Part shown: positions 24,635 to 33,905 of the stretch, in pieces
How the letters are laid out: every line of letters begins with the position of its first letter
Position numbering within the stretch: position 1 is the stretch's first letter
Origin: Bradyrhizobium betae
Lineage (GTDB): Bacteria > Pseudomonadota > Alphaproteobacteria > Rhizobiales > Xanthobacteraceae
Reading direction: 5' to 3'
Assembly (NCBI RefSeq): GCF_004123905.1
Contig: NZ_MZXW01000053.1
Location: 186,001-250,000, forward strand
Length of the DNA: 64,000 bases
Made by a program: the position numbers and the translations under genes
Notes under the pieces: generated by a model
Told to the model about the DNA's origin: nothing
The model's input: only the letters and a program-made list of their open reading frames with translations
Database searches by the model: none

Positions 24635-25402
24635 ATGGTGGAAGCTGCGATCACGGCGAGCGACAGCCTCTGGCAGACGATCCGCAGCGAGGCGCAGCGC
24701 GCGGCGGCTGCCGATCCGGTGTTCGGCAAGGCCGTAGCGAGTAGTATTCTCGCGCATGACGATTTTGTCGCTGCGCTCGCCGATTTGATCGGGCAGCGGC
24801 TCGGCGGCGGCGCCACCGAGCGCGCGCGCTTCACGTCCTTTTCCCGCGACGCCTTTCGCGGCGAGCCGGACCTGATCGAAGCCGCCGGCCAGGATTTGCA
24901 GGCGATCGCGCGCCGCGATCCCGCCATCGCCGATCTGCTTCCGCCATTGCTGCATTACAAGGGTTACGTCGCGCTGCAGGCCTGGCGCGTCTCGAACTGG
25001 CTCTGGCGCCGCGACCATCGCGATGCCGCGCTGCTGTTCCAGAACGAGGCGTCGAACCGCCTGCAAGTCAGCATTCATCCGGCAGCACACATCGGCTCGT
25101 CCGTCTATCTCGACCACGCCACCGGCATCGTGATCGGCGCAAACGTGGTGATCGGCGACGACGTCACCATCCTCCAGAACGTCAGCATCGGCCGACGTGA
25201 TGAGCTGCCGGCGCGCTCGCCGCGCATTGGCAGCAATGTCTTCATCGGCAGCGGCGCGACCATTCTCGGCGATATCAGCATCGGCGATTTTGCCAAGATC
25301 GGCGCCGATACGGTCGTGACCAGCGACGTGCCCGCCGGCTGCACCGCGGTCGGCAATCCCGCGCGGCTGACCAATTGCCCCGAACCTGTAGCAGTGGCCT
25401 GA
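24635..25402 (+). CDS. cysE: Serine O-acetyltransferase (CysE)
   Basis: A 255-residue enzyme that makes O-acetylserine from serine and acetyl-CoA, the first step of cysteine biosynthesis, in the cytoplasm. The N-terminal helical domain (about 1-135) contains L-L-H-Y-K-G-Y-V-A-L-Q-A-W-R. The C-terminal left-handed beta-helix has hexapeptide repeats with I-H-P-A-A-H-I-G and D-H-A-T-G-I-V-I-G, where Asp and His are catalytic. The usual G-E-T after V-I-G is here G-A-N, a modest departure. GGAGG seven bases before the ATG at 24635 selects this start over the ATG at 24605. The C-terminus lacks the long tail that binds cysteine synthase. Confidence 0.87.
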   Translation: MVEAAITASDSLWQTIRSEAQRAAAADPVFGKAVASSILAHDDFVAALADLIGQRLGGGATERARFTSFSRDAFRGEPDLIEAAGQDLQAIARRDPAIADLLPPLLHYKGYVALQAWRVSNWLWRRDHRDAALLFQNEASNRLQVSIHPAAHIGSSVYLDHATGIVIGANVVIGDDVTILQNVSIGRRDELPARSPRIGSNVFIGSGATILGDISIGDFAKIGADTVVTSDVPAGCTAVGNPARLTNCPEPVAVA

Positions 25403-25429
25403 CCCCCATCAATCCTTCGGAGAGCTGCA

Positions 25430-26140
25430 ATGAAGACGGCAATCGTTATCGGCGTCGGCCCGGACCGCGGGCTCGGGGCGCGGCTCTGCAAGCGCTTTGC
25501 GGCTGACGGACTCAAGGTGATCGTCGCGGGCCGGACGCTGTCTGCGTTGCAGGCGGTTGCAGATGACATCGCGAAGGCGGGCGGAACGGCTGTGCCCTTC
25601 GTCGCCGATACGACGAAAGAGAGCGACATCGCCGCGCTGTTCGATGCCGCCGGTGAAAATCTCGACCTCGCCATCTACAACGCCGGCAACAACACGCCCG
25701 GCAAGATCATCGAGATGGAGGCCGATTATTTCGAGCAGGCCTGGCGCGTGGTCTGCTTCGGCGGCTTCCTGTTCGGCCGCGAGGCGGTGCGCCGCATGGT
25801 GCCGAAGAAGACAGGGACGCTGCTCTTCACCGGCGCCAGCGCCTCGCTGCGCGGACGCTCCGGCTACGGCGCCTTCAACTCGTCAAAAGCGGGCCTGCGG
25901 ACGCTGGCGCAGGCCATGGCCAAGGAATACGCGGGTGACGGCATCCATGTCGGCCACGTCGTGGTCGACGGCGCCATCGCCGGCGACAAGATCTTCACGC
26001 GCTTTCCGGACGCTGCGGGACGCGAGGACAGCCTGATCGACATCGAGGGCATCGTCGATGCCTTCGCCTTCCTCTACCGCCAGCCCGAACGCGCCTGGTC
26101 GTTCGAGCTCGACGTGCGGACCTCGAAGGAGAAGTGGTAG
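25430..26140 (+). CDS. Non-classical SDR family protein
   Basis: A 236-residue SDR whose cofactor motif is G-V-G-P-D-R-G-L-G instead of TGxxxGxG. N-A-G-N-N is conserved and S-A-S appears at the Ser position. The Y-x-x-x-K catalytic pair reads F-N-S-S-K, so the catalytic Tyr appears replaced by Phe. From memory, related proteins of this branch also carry F there, so it is a family trait and not a mutation; activity may be atypical or absent. AGAG precedes the ATG. It starts 27 bp after cysE and is likely co-transcribed with it. Confidence 0.75.
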   Translation: MKTAIVIGVGPDRGLGARLCKRFAADGLKVIVAGRTLSALQAVADDIAKAGGTAVPFVADTTKESDIAALFDAAGENLDLAIYNAGNNTPGKIIEMEADYFEQAWRVVCFGGFLFGREAVRRMVPKKTGTLLFTGASASLRGRSGYGAFNSSKAGLRTLAQAMAKEYAGDGIHVGHVVVDGAIAGDKIFTRFPDAAGREDSLIDIEGIVDAFAFLYRQPERAWSFELDVRTSKEKW

Positions 26141-26156
26141 ATCGCGGTCCAACGGA

Positions 26157-26444
26157 TCAGGCGGCAGCCTTGTTCTTGAAGGCGCCGATGATCGCAGTGA
26201 GTATTGCACCGCCGGCGCCACCGGCGACAACCTGTGACACGACGCCGCCAACGCTGAGATTTCCCGATTGCGCTGCGGCCATGACGGACGGAAGCAACAA
26301 CGTCACGATCTGGCCGAGCACGCCACCGCCGACCAGACCGGAAATGACGTTTCCAGCCATTCCGAGATCAAATGTCGGCGAAGACTTGCCCGCGCCAACT
26401 CCACCAAGCGCGCCTGAGACGAGGTTGATCAGAATCTGTTCCAT
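26157..26444 (-). CDS. Glycine-rich small hydrophobic protein, unknown function
   Basis: The 95-residue protein is very rich in Gly and Ala with repeated small-x3-small spacings (S-G-A-L-G-G-V-G-A-G, V-I-S-G-L-V-G-G-G-V-L-G, V-V-A-G-G-A-G-G-A-I) typical of glycine-zipper helices that pack in membranes. It has no classic signal peptide and ends in K-N-K-A-A-A. GGGAGAG lies before the ATG at 26444. The upstream frame to 26792 is unlikely to be coding. Twin GGGC-N-GCCC sites stand just upstream. No family recognised. Confidence 0.6.
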   Translation of the reverse strand: MEQILINLVSGALGGVGAGKSSPTFDLGMAGNVISGLVGGGVLGQIVTLLLPSVMAAAQSGNLSVGGVVSQVVAGGAGGAILTAIIGAFKNKAAA

Positions 26445-26458
26445 GGGGCTCTCCCGTA

Positions 26459-26506
26459 TGACGGGCAGCCCATCAGCCACTACCATCGGTTGACGGGCGG
26501 CCCATC
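26459..26506. repeat. Two 16-bp direct repeats with dyad cores, upstream of the glycine-rich gene
   Basis: TGACGGGCAGCCCATC (26459-26474) and TGACGGGCGGCCCATC (26491-26506) differ at one base and are 32 bp (three helical turns) apart. Each has a GGGC-N-GCCC dyad. They lie 15 and 47 bp upstream of the 26444 start, so may be paired operator sites. Confidence 0.5.
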
Positions 26507-27089
26507 CGGCACTCTCAGGCGGTTTGCAGACAAAAACAATAGTCCTGTGTCGCCGAATGGCGAAGTGAAGTTCCGTCGCGCGTGACACAAACTGCATAAC
26601 GATGCTTCCGACCGCGCCTTCACCGAATTTCGGATTCGGCGTGGATGATGCGTCCCGCTCGGACGAAATGCGCCGCGAGAACGCCACCCGAAAAAGTGTG
26701 CCGTGTGGGCCTTCCCTGACCCTCGCCCGCAACGGACCGGCAAGGGGGGAGGGAACGCAATCCGCGCGGAGGACAAGCCTCGGTGGATCCAAGCCCCGGC
26801 CAACCGCCTGCTCCGTCTACTTTTCCGGCGGCCTAATTCGCTCCCGGTAACCCCGCATTAACTATCGCTGGCGTCTGGTAAATGGCGGAAAGTCGCGCCC
26901 GGAGCCCTTAGTTTTGACATCTTGGCGGGGAAAGCAGACGGCCGGCTTTAGACGAGCCCCTGCACCCCAGAAAGACAAGGCTTTGAGCGGGCTTGCCGGC
27001 CCGCCGGTTCTAGCGCGGCCATTGGGGAACCGGCAGCCATTTAGCTCGCCGGGACATCAGATAACGATCGCCTTGAGAGGATACTGCTT
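26507..27089. other. Gene-free stretch upstream of tolQ
   Basis: About 580 bp without a convincing gene. It holds an AT-richer portion with CATTAACTATCGCTGG and TTTTGACATCTTGGC (about 26855-26925), which may hold the tol promoter, and a short CCTCGCCCGCAACGG/GGCAAGGGGGGAGG segment resembling part of a dispersed repeat. A short open frame at 26602-26850 has no coding features. I see no RNA gene. Confidence 0.5.
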
Positions 27090-27806
<717 letters not shown>

Positions 27807-27849
27807 CGGACGGCATGTATAGTGTGAAGGGCAATTTGGGCACCAGACC

Positions 27850-28299
27850 ATGGGCATGAACGTCGCGAGTTCGTCCGGAGGCGGCGGGCGCCGCAGCCGG
27901 CGCAAGCCGGTCATGGCCGAGATCAACGTCACGCCGATGGTCGACGTGATGCTGGTGCTGCTCATCATCTTCATGGTGTCGGCGCCGCTGCTCACAGTCG
28001 GCGTGCCGCTCGACTTGCCGCAGACCCAGGCCAAGAGCCTCGAGCAGAACGACCAGAAGCCGATCCAGATGTCCGTCGACATAAAGGGCAAGGTGTTCAT
28101 CGCCGACGCCGAGATCGCGATCAACGAGCTGATCCCGAAGCTGAAGGCGATCACGGACGCGCGGGGCGGCCTTGAGGAGCGCATCTATCTGCGCGCCGAC
28201 AAGAAGGCGGATTACGGAACGGTGGCCAAGGTCATGGGCCTGTTGTCCGGCGCGGGCTTCAAGAAGCTGGCGCTCGTCACCGAGGCGGATCAGGGATAG
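27850..28299 (+). CDS. tolR: Tol-Pal system protein TolR
   Basis: A 149-residue protein of the ExbD/TolR family. A Gly/Arg-rich cytoplasmic start (S-S-G-G-G-G-R-R-S-R-R-K) precedes one helix at about 28-48 whose Asp in N-V-T-P-M-V-D-V-M-L-V-L-L is the proton-carrying residue. A periplasmic domain follows with L-P-Q-T-Q-A and Y-L-R-A-D-K-K-A-D-Y-G-T. It forms the stator with TolQ. The gene lies 43 bp from tolQ. Length and motif are canonical. Confidence 0.94.
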   Translation: MGMNVASSSGGGGRRSRRKPVMAEINVTPMVDVMLVLLIIFMVSAPLLTVGVPLDLPQTQAKSLEQNDQKPIQMSVDIKGKVFIADAEIAINELIPKLKAITDARGGLEERIYLRADKKADYGTVAKVMGLLSGAGFKKLALVTEADQG

Positions 28300-28303
28300 A
28301 CCG

Positions 28304-29263
28304 GTGAAGGTGAACGTCGACAAGACACTGGTTGCGTCGATTGCTCTCCACGTCCTCGTGCTGGGATGGGGGCTGGTCACCTTCAGCAGCAGGGCTTTCG
28401 TGCCGGCGGAAGAGTCGCTTCCGGTCGACATCATCTCCTCCGATCAGCTTGCGAAGATGATGTCGGGGCAGAAGACCGGCAAGAAGGAAGAGCCGAAGCC
28501 CAAGGTCGAGAAGATCGCCGAGGCCAAGCCCGAGGAAGACGCTGTCGGCAAGGTCACCGAGAAGAAAGAGCTGATCAAGACCAGCTCGACGCCCGAGCCG
28601 CCGCCGAAGCCCGTCGAGAAGCCGGTCGAGAAGAAGCCCGAGCCGCCCAAGCCCGTCGCCGAGGCCAAGCCGAAGGAAGAGCCGAAGCCGCAGGAAAAGA
28701 AGCCTGACCCGGCCAAGGAAGATCCGATCGCAGAGCTTCAGAAAAAGTTGGACACCAAGAAGCCGCCGCCCAAGCCTGTAGAGCAAAAGGTTGCGGCAGT
28801 GCAGCCTCAGCAGCAGCCCAAGCCGAAGGAGCGCTCTTTCGATCCCGCGCAGATCCAGCGTGACCTCGACAAACGCGCCGCGACCCGGCACGAGCTCGCC
28901 GGCTCGACACTGAATGCGTCGGCCTCGCTGGGAACGACGTCGGGGACGGCCTCCAACAATGTCGCGACCTGGCGGGGCGCGTTCACGAGCGCGGTCCGGC
29001 GCTGCTTCACGCCCACCTATAACGGACAGGACGCCGATCAATACGAGGCCGACATCGATATCCCGATGAAGATCGACGGCTCGCTTGCGTCCGAGCCGAT
29101 CATCGTCGAGGTGCGAGGCCCATCCAAGTCGATTGCCCAGGCCGTGGCCGAGAGCGCCAAGCGCGCCATCGTGCAATGTCAGGTCTATTCGTTCATGCCC
29201 AGGCAGCAATATGAAGGCTGGAAGAAGATCGAAATGACTTTCGGCCTGAAAGACATGTTGTGA
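28304..29263 (+). CDS. tolA: Tol-Pal system protein TolA
   Basis: A 319-residue protein spanning the periplasm. It has an N-terminal helix (S-I-A-L-H-V-L-V-L-G-W-G-L-V, about 9-25), then a long Lys/Pro/Glu-rich rod (about 50-195, K-P-E-P-P-K-P repeats), and a C-terminal TonB/TolA-like domain (about 225-319). The S-H-V-L helix signature S-x3-H is present (S-I-A-L-H). It transmits force from TolQR to Pal/TolB. The GTG at 28304 is used, 4 bp after the tolR stop; a second GTG at 28310 is possible. The rod is Pro-rich, unlike the Ala-helical rod of enterics. Its stop overlaps the tolB start. Confidence 0.9.
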   Translation: MKVNVDKTLVASIALHVLVLGWGLVTFSSRAFVPAEESLPVDIISSDQLAKMMSGQKTGKKEEPKPKVEKIAEAKPEEDAVGKVTEKKELIKTSSTPEPPPKPVEKPVEKKPEPPKPVAEAKPKEEPKPQEKKPDPAKEDPIAELQKKLDTKKPPPKPVEQKVAAVQPQQQPKPKERSFDPAQIQRDLDKRAATRHELAGSTLNASASLGTTSGTASNNVATWRGAFTSAVRRCFTPTYNGQDADQYEADIDIPMKIDGSLASEPIIVEVRGPSKSIAQAVAESAKRAIVQCQVYSFMPRQQYEGWKKIEMTFGLKDML

Positions 29264-30645
29264 CATCCGAACAAAAGAATTTTGCGATGAATGACGTCCG
29301 ATTGATGAACCGCCGCCGCTTCATGACCCTGACGGGATCGACGCTCGCGATGCTCGGGAGCGGACACAGCTTCGCCCAGGGACGAATTCGCATCGATCCT
29401 ACCGAGTTTCGGCCGATTCCGATTGCGATCTCCAACTTCGTACCCGGGTCGCCTGCCGACGGCGACGTCAGCAACGGCGTCACCCAGGTCATCACCAACA
29501 ATCTGAAGCGCTCGGGCCTGTTTGCCCCGATCGACCAGGCCGCCTTCATCGAGCGCATCAGCAACATCGACGTCGCGCCGCAATTCCAGAGCTGGAAGAC
29601 CCTCAACGCCCAGGCTCTCGTCACCGGCCGCATGACGCGGCAGCCGGACGGCCGTCTCAAGGCGGAATTCCGCCTCTGGGACGTCGTCACGGGCCAGCAG
29701 CTCGCCGGCCAGCAATATTTCACCTCGCCGGAATATTGGCGCCGCATCGCCCACATCATCTCCGATCAGATCTATGAGCAGATGACCGGCGAAAAGGGCT
29801 ATTTCGATAGCCGCGTCGTGTTCGTGGACGAGACCGGTCCGAAGGAGCGCCGCGTCAAGCGGCTCGCCATGATGGACCAGGACGGCGCCAATGTGCGCTA
29901 CCTGACCCGCGGCTCGGACCTCGTGCTGACGCCGCGCTTCTCGCCGAACTCGCAAGAGATCACCTACATGGAGTTCGGGCAGGGCGATCCGAAGGTCTAT
30001 CTCTTCAACATCGAGACCGGCCAGCGTGAGATCGTCGGCAACTTCCCCGGCATGACTTTTGCGCCGCGCTTCTCGCCCGACGGCCAGCGCGTCATCATGA
30101 GCCTGCAGCAGGGCGGCAATTCCAACCTGTTCGTGATGGATCTGCGCTCGCGCTCGACAACGCGCCTCACCGACACGCCGGCGATCGACACGTCTCCGTC
30201 CTATTCGCCGGATGGCACGCGCATCTGCTTCGAATCCGATCGCGGCGGCAGGTCACAGATCTATGTGATGGCGGCGGGCGGTGGACAGGCGCAGCGCATC
30301 TCCTTCTCCAAGGACGATACCAACGCCACCTATTCGACGCCGGTGTGGTCGCCGCGCGGCGACTACATCGCCTTCACCAGGCAGGGCGGCGGGCAGTTCT
30401 CGATCGGCGTCATGAAGCCGGACGGCTCCGGCGAACGGCTGCTGACCTCCGGCTATCACAATGAAGGCCCGACCTTCTCGCCGAACGGCCGCGTGCTGAT
30501 GTTCTTCCGCGATCCCGGCGGCAGCGGCGGGCCGTCGCTGTTCTCGGTCGACATCTCCGGCCGCAACGAGCTGAAGGTGCCGACGCCGGGCTTCGCCTCC
30601 GACCCGGCATGGTCGCCGCTATTGTCCTCGACGGCGGGGCAGTAG
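29260..30645 (+). CDS. tolB: Tol-Pal system periplasmic beta-propeller TolB
   Basis: A 461-residue protein (452 if the ATG at 29287 is used). Residues about 45-170 form the N-terminal alpha/beta domain (F-V-P-G-S-P-A-D-G, I-T-N-N-L-K-R-S-G-L-F). A six-bladed propeller with repeats such as F-S-P-N-S-Q-E, F-S-P-D-G-Q-R and Y-S-P-D-G-T-R follows to the end. TolB links Pal with TolA. The signal region begins N-R-R-R-F-M-T-L-T-G, a twin-arginine-like motif. The GTG start at 29260 overlaps the tolA stop. A repeat element, not pal, follows. Confidence 0.92.
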   Translation: MTSEQKNFAMNDVRLMNRRRFMTLTGSTLAMLGSGHSFAQGRIRIDPTEFRPIPIAISNFVPGSPADGDVSNGVTQVITNNLKRSGLFAPIDQAAFIERISNIDVAPQFQSWKTLNAQALVTGRMTRQPDGRLKAEFRLWDVVTGQQLAGQQYFTSPEYWRRIAHIISDQIYEQMTGEKGYFDSRVVFVDETGPKERRVKRLAMMDQDGANVRYLTRGSDLVLTPRFSPNSQEITYMEFGQGDPKVYLFNIETGQREIVGNFPGMTFAPRFSPDGQRVIMSLQQGGNSNLFVMDLRSRSTTRLTDTPAIDTSPSYSPDGTRICFESDRGGRSQIYVMAAGGGQAQRISFSKDDTNATYSTPVWSPRGDYIAFTRQGGGQFSIGVMKPDGSGERLLTSGYHNEGPTFSPNGRVLMFFRDPGGSGGPSLFSVDISGRNELKVPTPGFASDPAWSPLLSSTAGQ

Positions 30646-30647
30646 AG

Positions 30648-30746
30648 CGTTTTCGAGCGAAGTGGGTACCGGTTCGCGTAAAGAAAACGCGTCAAAACAA
30701 GAATCCAGAGCCCGTTCCGATTTCATTGGAACGTGGTTCTGGTATC
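30648..30746. repeat. Dispersed intergenic repeat, family C (AGCGTTTTCGAGCGAAGTGG type)
   Basis: Immediately after tolB lies AGCGTTTTCGAGCGAAGTGG, then TACCGGTTCGCG, AAAACGCG and an imperfect hairpin CGTTCCGAT-TTC-ATTGGAACG. From memory, this string is a common dispersed repeat in Bradyrhizobium and relatives. The rest of this 333-bp gap (to 30978) is AT-richer, with no gene seen. Confidence 0.75.
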
Positions 30747-30978
30747 GCGCATTTGGACGCGCGATGTTTTCGAAAAAATGCGCCGATTTTTTCGGGTTCG
30801 GTGGGGAAAGCAAGTTTTCCTTCACCTTGTGCCCGGCAACGCTTGCCTAGTTGCTTGATATTTCAGCCGAAACAGGTTCGCTATTGCCGAAAAACAACTC
30901 GACTTTAACGATGTTCCCTCAGAAAGACTTCACTTGGTCTGGGTAAAAGTACGCGCCAAACAGGACGCGTAACAAGCA

Positions 30979-33309
30979 ATGCAGCTGGCCGACCAGAAGC
31001 AGAGCGATCGAGACGAGCTGGAGCCGATACTCTACGCCGCTCTCATCAACTCTATGGTTCAGAATTTCTGGGCGATCTTTTTGGGCTCGGCCTCCGCGGC
31101 CGTGGCCGCGGTCATGACTGCGCTGAAGACGGGCGATGTCTGGCTGTGGCCGCTCGCATTTCTGCTGATCGCCATCGGCACCGCGCGCGCGTTCCAGATG
31201 CGCGGATATGAAAACCGCACGCACGCATTGTCATTCGAAGAAGCCAAGTATCTGGAGCCGCGTTACTGGTTCGGTGCGCTCAGCTTTGCGGCGTTGCTCG
31301 GCCTGTGGTCTTTCGTCGTCATCTACAACAATGACGATGCGGTGGCCGACATGCTCTGTGTCGCCATCGGCATCGGTTACACCGCTGGCGGCGCCGCCCG
31401 CAATTACGGCCAGCCCCGGGTGATCCAGTGGCACGTCGCGCTCGCCTGCGGTCCGATGTCGCTAGCGCTCCTGCTGCACGGCGGCTTCTATCACATCGGG
31501 CTCGCCATCCTGCTCGTGTTCTTCTTCGTCGGACTGAAGAACATCAACCTCAGCCTGCATGCGATCTTCGTCAAGGCGCTGACCTCGAGCTTCCGCGAAT
31601 CCGCGCTGGCGAGCCAGTTCGATACCGCGCTCAACAACATGCCGCATGGCCTCTGCATGTTTCGCGCCGACGGACGCCTTGCGGTGATGAACCATCGTTT
31701 CGGCGAGCTGATGGGCCTGCCGGAGGACCTCGTCAAGCGCGGCGCCACCGCCGCCGACATCGTCTCGGCCTGCGTCGCCGCAGGCTCCCTCTCGGCGGAG
31801 AGCGGCAACCAGGTTCTGGCCGAGATCGAGCATGCGCGGATCTGCGAGATCGTTACCACCGACCCGGATCTCTCGCGCGGCCGCACGCTGGCCTGGACGT
31901 TCCAGCCGATGACCGGTGGCGGCACCGTGCTGCTGCTGGAAGACATCACCGAGCGCACCAATGCGGAAGCCCGCATCAGCCATCTCGCCCGCTATGATGA
32001 GCTCACGGCGCTGCCCAACCGGGTCTCGTTCCGCGACGAGATCGAGCGGCTGCTGGCGCAATCGCACCATGCCGAACGGCTCTCCGCGCTGCTGTTCGTC
32101 GATCTCGACCAGTTCAAGCAGGTCAACGACACGCTTGGTCATCCCTGCGGCGACCAGCTTCTGTGCGCGGTCGCCAACCGCCTCCGCGAGATGCTGCGTC
32201 CCGAAGATTTCGTCGCCCGCTTCGGCGGCGATGAGTTCGTCGTGTTCCAGCAGAACATCGGCGCGCCCGAGGATGCCGCGAGCCTCGCCCGCCGCATCGT
32301 CGAACGCCTGAGCGAGCGCTATCGCATCGACAATCACCTCGTCGAGATCGGCGCCAGCGTCGGCATCGCGCTGACCTCGCCGGACGGCGTCAGCGCCGAT
32401 ACGCTGCTCAAGAACGCCGACATGGCGCTGTACCGCGCCAAGGCCGACGGCCGCGGCACCTTCTGCTTCTTTCGCGACGAGATGGCGGCGACCGTCGAGG
32501 CCCGCCGCATCCTCGAGCTCGACCTGCGCAAGGCGCTGGCGAACGAGGAGTTCGAGCTGTTCTACCAGCCGCTGGTCAACCTCAAGTCCGGCAAGATCAC
32601 CACCTGCGAGGCGCTGCTGCGCTGGAACCATCCGGTGCGCGGCACGGTCTCGCCGGTCGATATCATCCCGGTCGCCGAGGACATGGGCCTGATCGTCGAT
32701 CTCGGCCGCTGGATCCTGCGCCGCGCCTGCATGGAATGCATGAAATGGCCTGATAGCGTCAGCGTCGCCGTCAACTTCTCGCCGCAGCAATTCCACCAGC
32801 GCGACGTGCTCAGCGAGATCCGTTACGCGCTCGAAGTGTCGGGCCTGCCGGCGCATCGCCTCGAGATCGAGATCACCGAATCCTCGCTGCTGCGCAACAC
32901 CCAGCTGACCCACGATATCCTGTCGCAGCTGCATGCGCTCGGCGTGCGCATCTCGCTGGACGATTTCGGCACCGGCTATTCGAGCCTCAGCTATCTGCAC
33001 AATTTCCCGATGCAGAAGGTCAAGATCGACCGCTCCTTCCTGGAAGGCATCGACACCGACCGGCCGCTGACGCTGCTGCGCGGCGTGGCGCGGCTGTCGG
33101 CCGACCTCGGCATGGCCGTCGTGGTCGAGGGCATCGAGACCAACGAGCAGCTCGAGCTGATCAGCGCCGACGGCACCGTCTCGGAGGCGCAGGGCTATCT
33201 GTTCAGCCGTCCGGTGCCTGCCGTGCGGATGCGCCAGCTCCTCAACGCCTCGCATGGACGGCGCGGCGAGAGCCTGCTCCAGGTCGTCGGCTCGCGCTCC
33301 TTCGCCTAG
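30979..33309 (+). CDS. Membrane GGDEF-EAL protein (cyclic di-GMP turnover)
   Basis: A 776-residue protein. The N-terminal about 200 residues form five to six transmembrane helices (N-F-W-A-I-F-L-G-S-A, W-P-L-A-F-L-L-I, and others). A PAS-like domain (about 215-330; N-M-P-H-G-L-C-M-F, P-M-T-G-G-G-T-V-L-L-L-E-D-I-T-E-R) follows. The GGDEF domain (about 340-500) has an intact R-F-G-G-D-E-F at about 414-420. The EAL domain (about 515-765) has C-E-A-L-L-R-W, D-D-F-G-T-G-Y-S-S-L and E-G-I-E-T, all catalytic residues present. So both cyclase and phosphodiesterase activity are possible. The signal sensed is unknown. It is a single-gene unit between a repeat and convergent small genes. Confidence 0.93.
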   Translation: MQLADQKQSDRDELEPILYAALINSMVQNFWAIFLGSASAAVAAVMTALKTGDVWLWPLAFLLIAIGTARAFQMRGYENRTHALSFEEAKYLEPRYWFGALSFAALLGLWSFVVIYNNDDAVADMLCVAIGIGYTAGGAARNYGQPRVIQWHVALACGPMSLALLLHGGFYHIGLAILLVFFFVGLKNINLSLHAIFVKALTSSFRESALASQFDTALNNMPHGLCMFRADGRLAVMNHRFGELMGLPEDLVKRGATAADIVSACVAAGSLSAESGNQVLAEIEHARICEIVTTDPDLSRGRTLAWTFQPMTGGGTVLLLEDITERTNAEARISHLARYDELTALPNRVSFRDEIERLLAQSHHAERLSALLFVDLDQFKQVNDTLGHPCGDQLLCAVANRLREMLRPEDFVARFGGDEFVVFQQNIGAPEDAASLARRIVERLSERYRIDNHLVEIGASVGIALTSPDGVSADTLLKNADMALYRAKADGRGTFCFFRDEMAATVEARRILELDLRKALANEEFELFYQPLVNLKSGKITTCEALLRWNHPVRGTVSPVDIIPVAEDMGLIVDLGRWILRRACMECMKWPDSVSVAVNFSPQQFHQRDVLSEIRYALEVSGLPAHRLEIEITESSLLRNTQLTHDILSQLHALGVRISLDDFGTGYSSLSYLHNFPMQKVKIDRSFLEGIDTDRPLTLLRGVARLSADLGMAVVVEGIETNEQLELISADGTVSEAQGYLFSRPVPAVRMRQLLNASHGRRGESLLQVVGSRSFA

Positions 33310-33310
33310 T

Positions 33311-33901
33311 CTAGCGATGGACCGAGCTTTGCTTTGCGACCTTGGGCGGCTCGAGCATGACTTCCTTCAAATCATCGCCGACGGCGACGACAACGACGAA
33401 GTTCAGCCTGCCGTCCTGCCTGACGAGCCCCCCGGCAAGCGCGCTGCCGGCCGCAGCCCGCTCCGCGACCTGCACGGCGTCCGACAATTCCTGCTTGATC
33501 CACCTGAGAGCAATCATGTTGGCGAGGTCTTCGCGACCGAGTTCTCGCAGCGAAGACGTCACTTCCTTTCCGGCCGTGCTGCCGGTGTTCGCGTCGATGG
33601 CATTCTCCCATACCTGTTCATTCCTGATCGTGCGGACGCGGTAGACGGGGGAGCCGGCGGACTCGAAGCTGATGTCCGCCGTCTTCGAGCCCTCATGGAG
33701 ACGTTCGGCGATTGCCATGGCGCGGCTGAGCGGGACGCGGGTCGTGCGGAACTCCGTGAGTGCGCGGCGGACCGCGGCGTCGCTCTGCGTGGTCGCGCTG
33801 CGGCTGTCGGCATCCGCAGGATTCTGCACGTCCGCCGCGGCGCCGGTCGCTGCCAGCAATGAGGACCCTACGATCAGGACAAGCAAATATCGCTTCGACA
33901 T
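33311..33901 (-). CDS. Secreted PepSY-like periplasmic protein, last gene of a small-protein operon
   Basis: The 196-residue protein has a Sec signal peptide (about 1-24: S-K-R-Y-L-L-V-L-I-V-G-S, ending A-A-A). Two copies of a PepSY-like pattern follow: T-T-R-V-P-L-S-R-A-M-A-I-A-E-R then V-Y-R-V-R-T-I, and later A-D-V-I-A-like helices with F-V-V-V-V-A-V-G-D. PepSY domains often inhibit or bind proteases in the periplasm. The ATG at 33901 gives the signal peptide at the right place. It follows the 102-residue gene by 4 bp on the same strand. The identification rests on pattern, not on a search. Confidence 0.6.
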   Translation of the reverse strand: MSKRYLLVLIVGSSLLAATGAAADVQNPADADSRSATTQSDAAVRRALTEFRTTRVPLSRAMAIAERLHEGSKTADISFESAGSPVYRVRTIRNEQVWENAIDANTGSTAGKEVTSSLRELGREDLANMIALRWIKQELSDAVQVAERAAAGSALAGGLVRQDGRLNFVVVVAVGDDLKEVMLEPPKVAKQSSVHR

Positions 33902-33905
33902 CGGA

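Noticed and set aside
26602..26850. 82-codon ORF upstream of tolQ
   Set aside because: No ribosome site, no conserved pattern, and part of it looks like repeat sequence.
31462..33255. 597-codon minus-strand frame opposite the GGDEF-EAL gene
   Set aside because: Shadow of high-GC coding DNA; the real protein on the other strand has all catalytic motifs.
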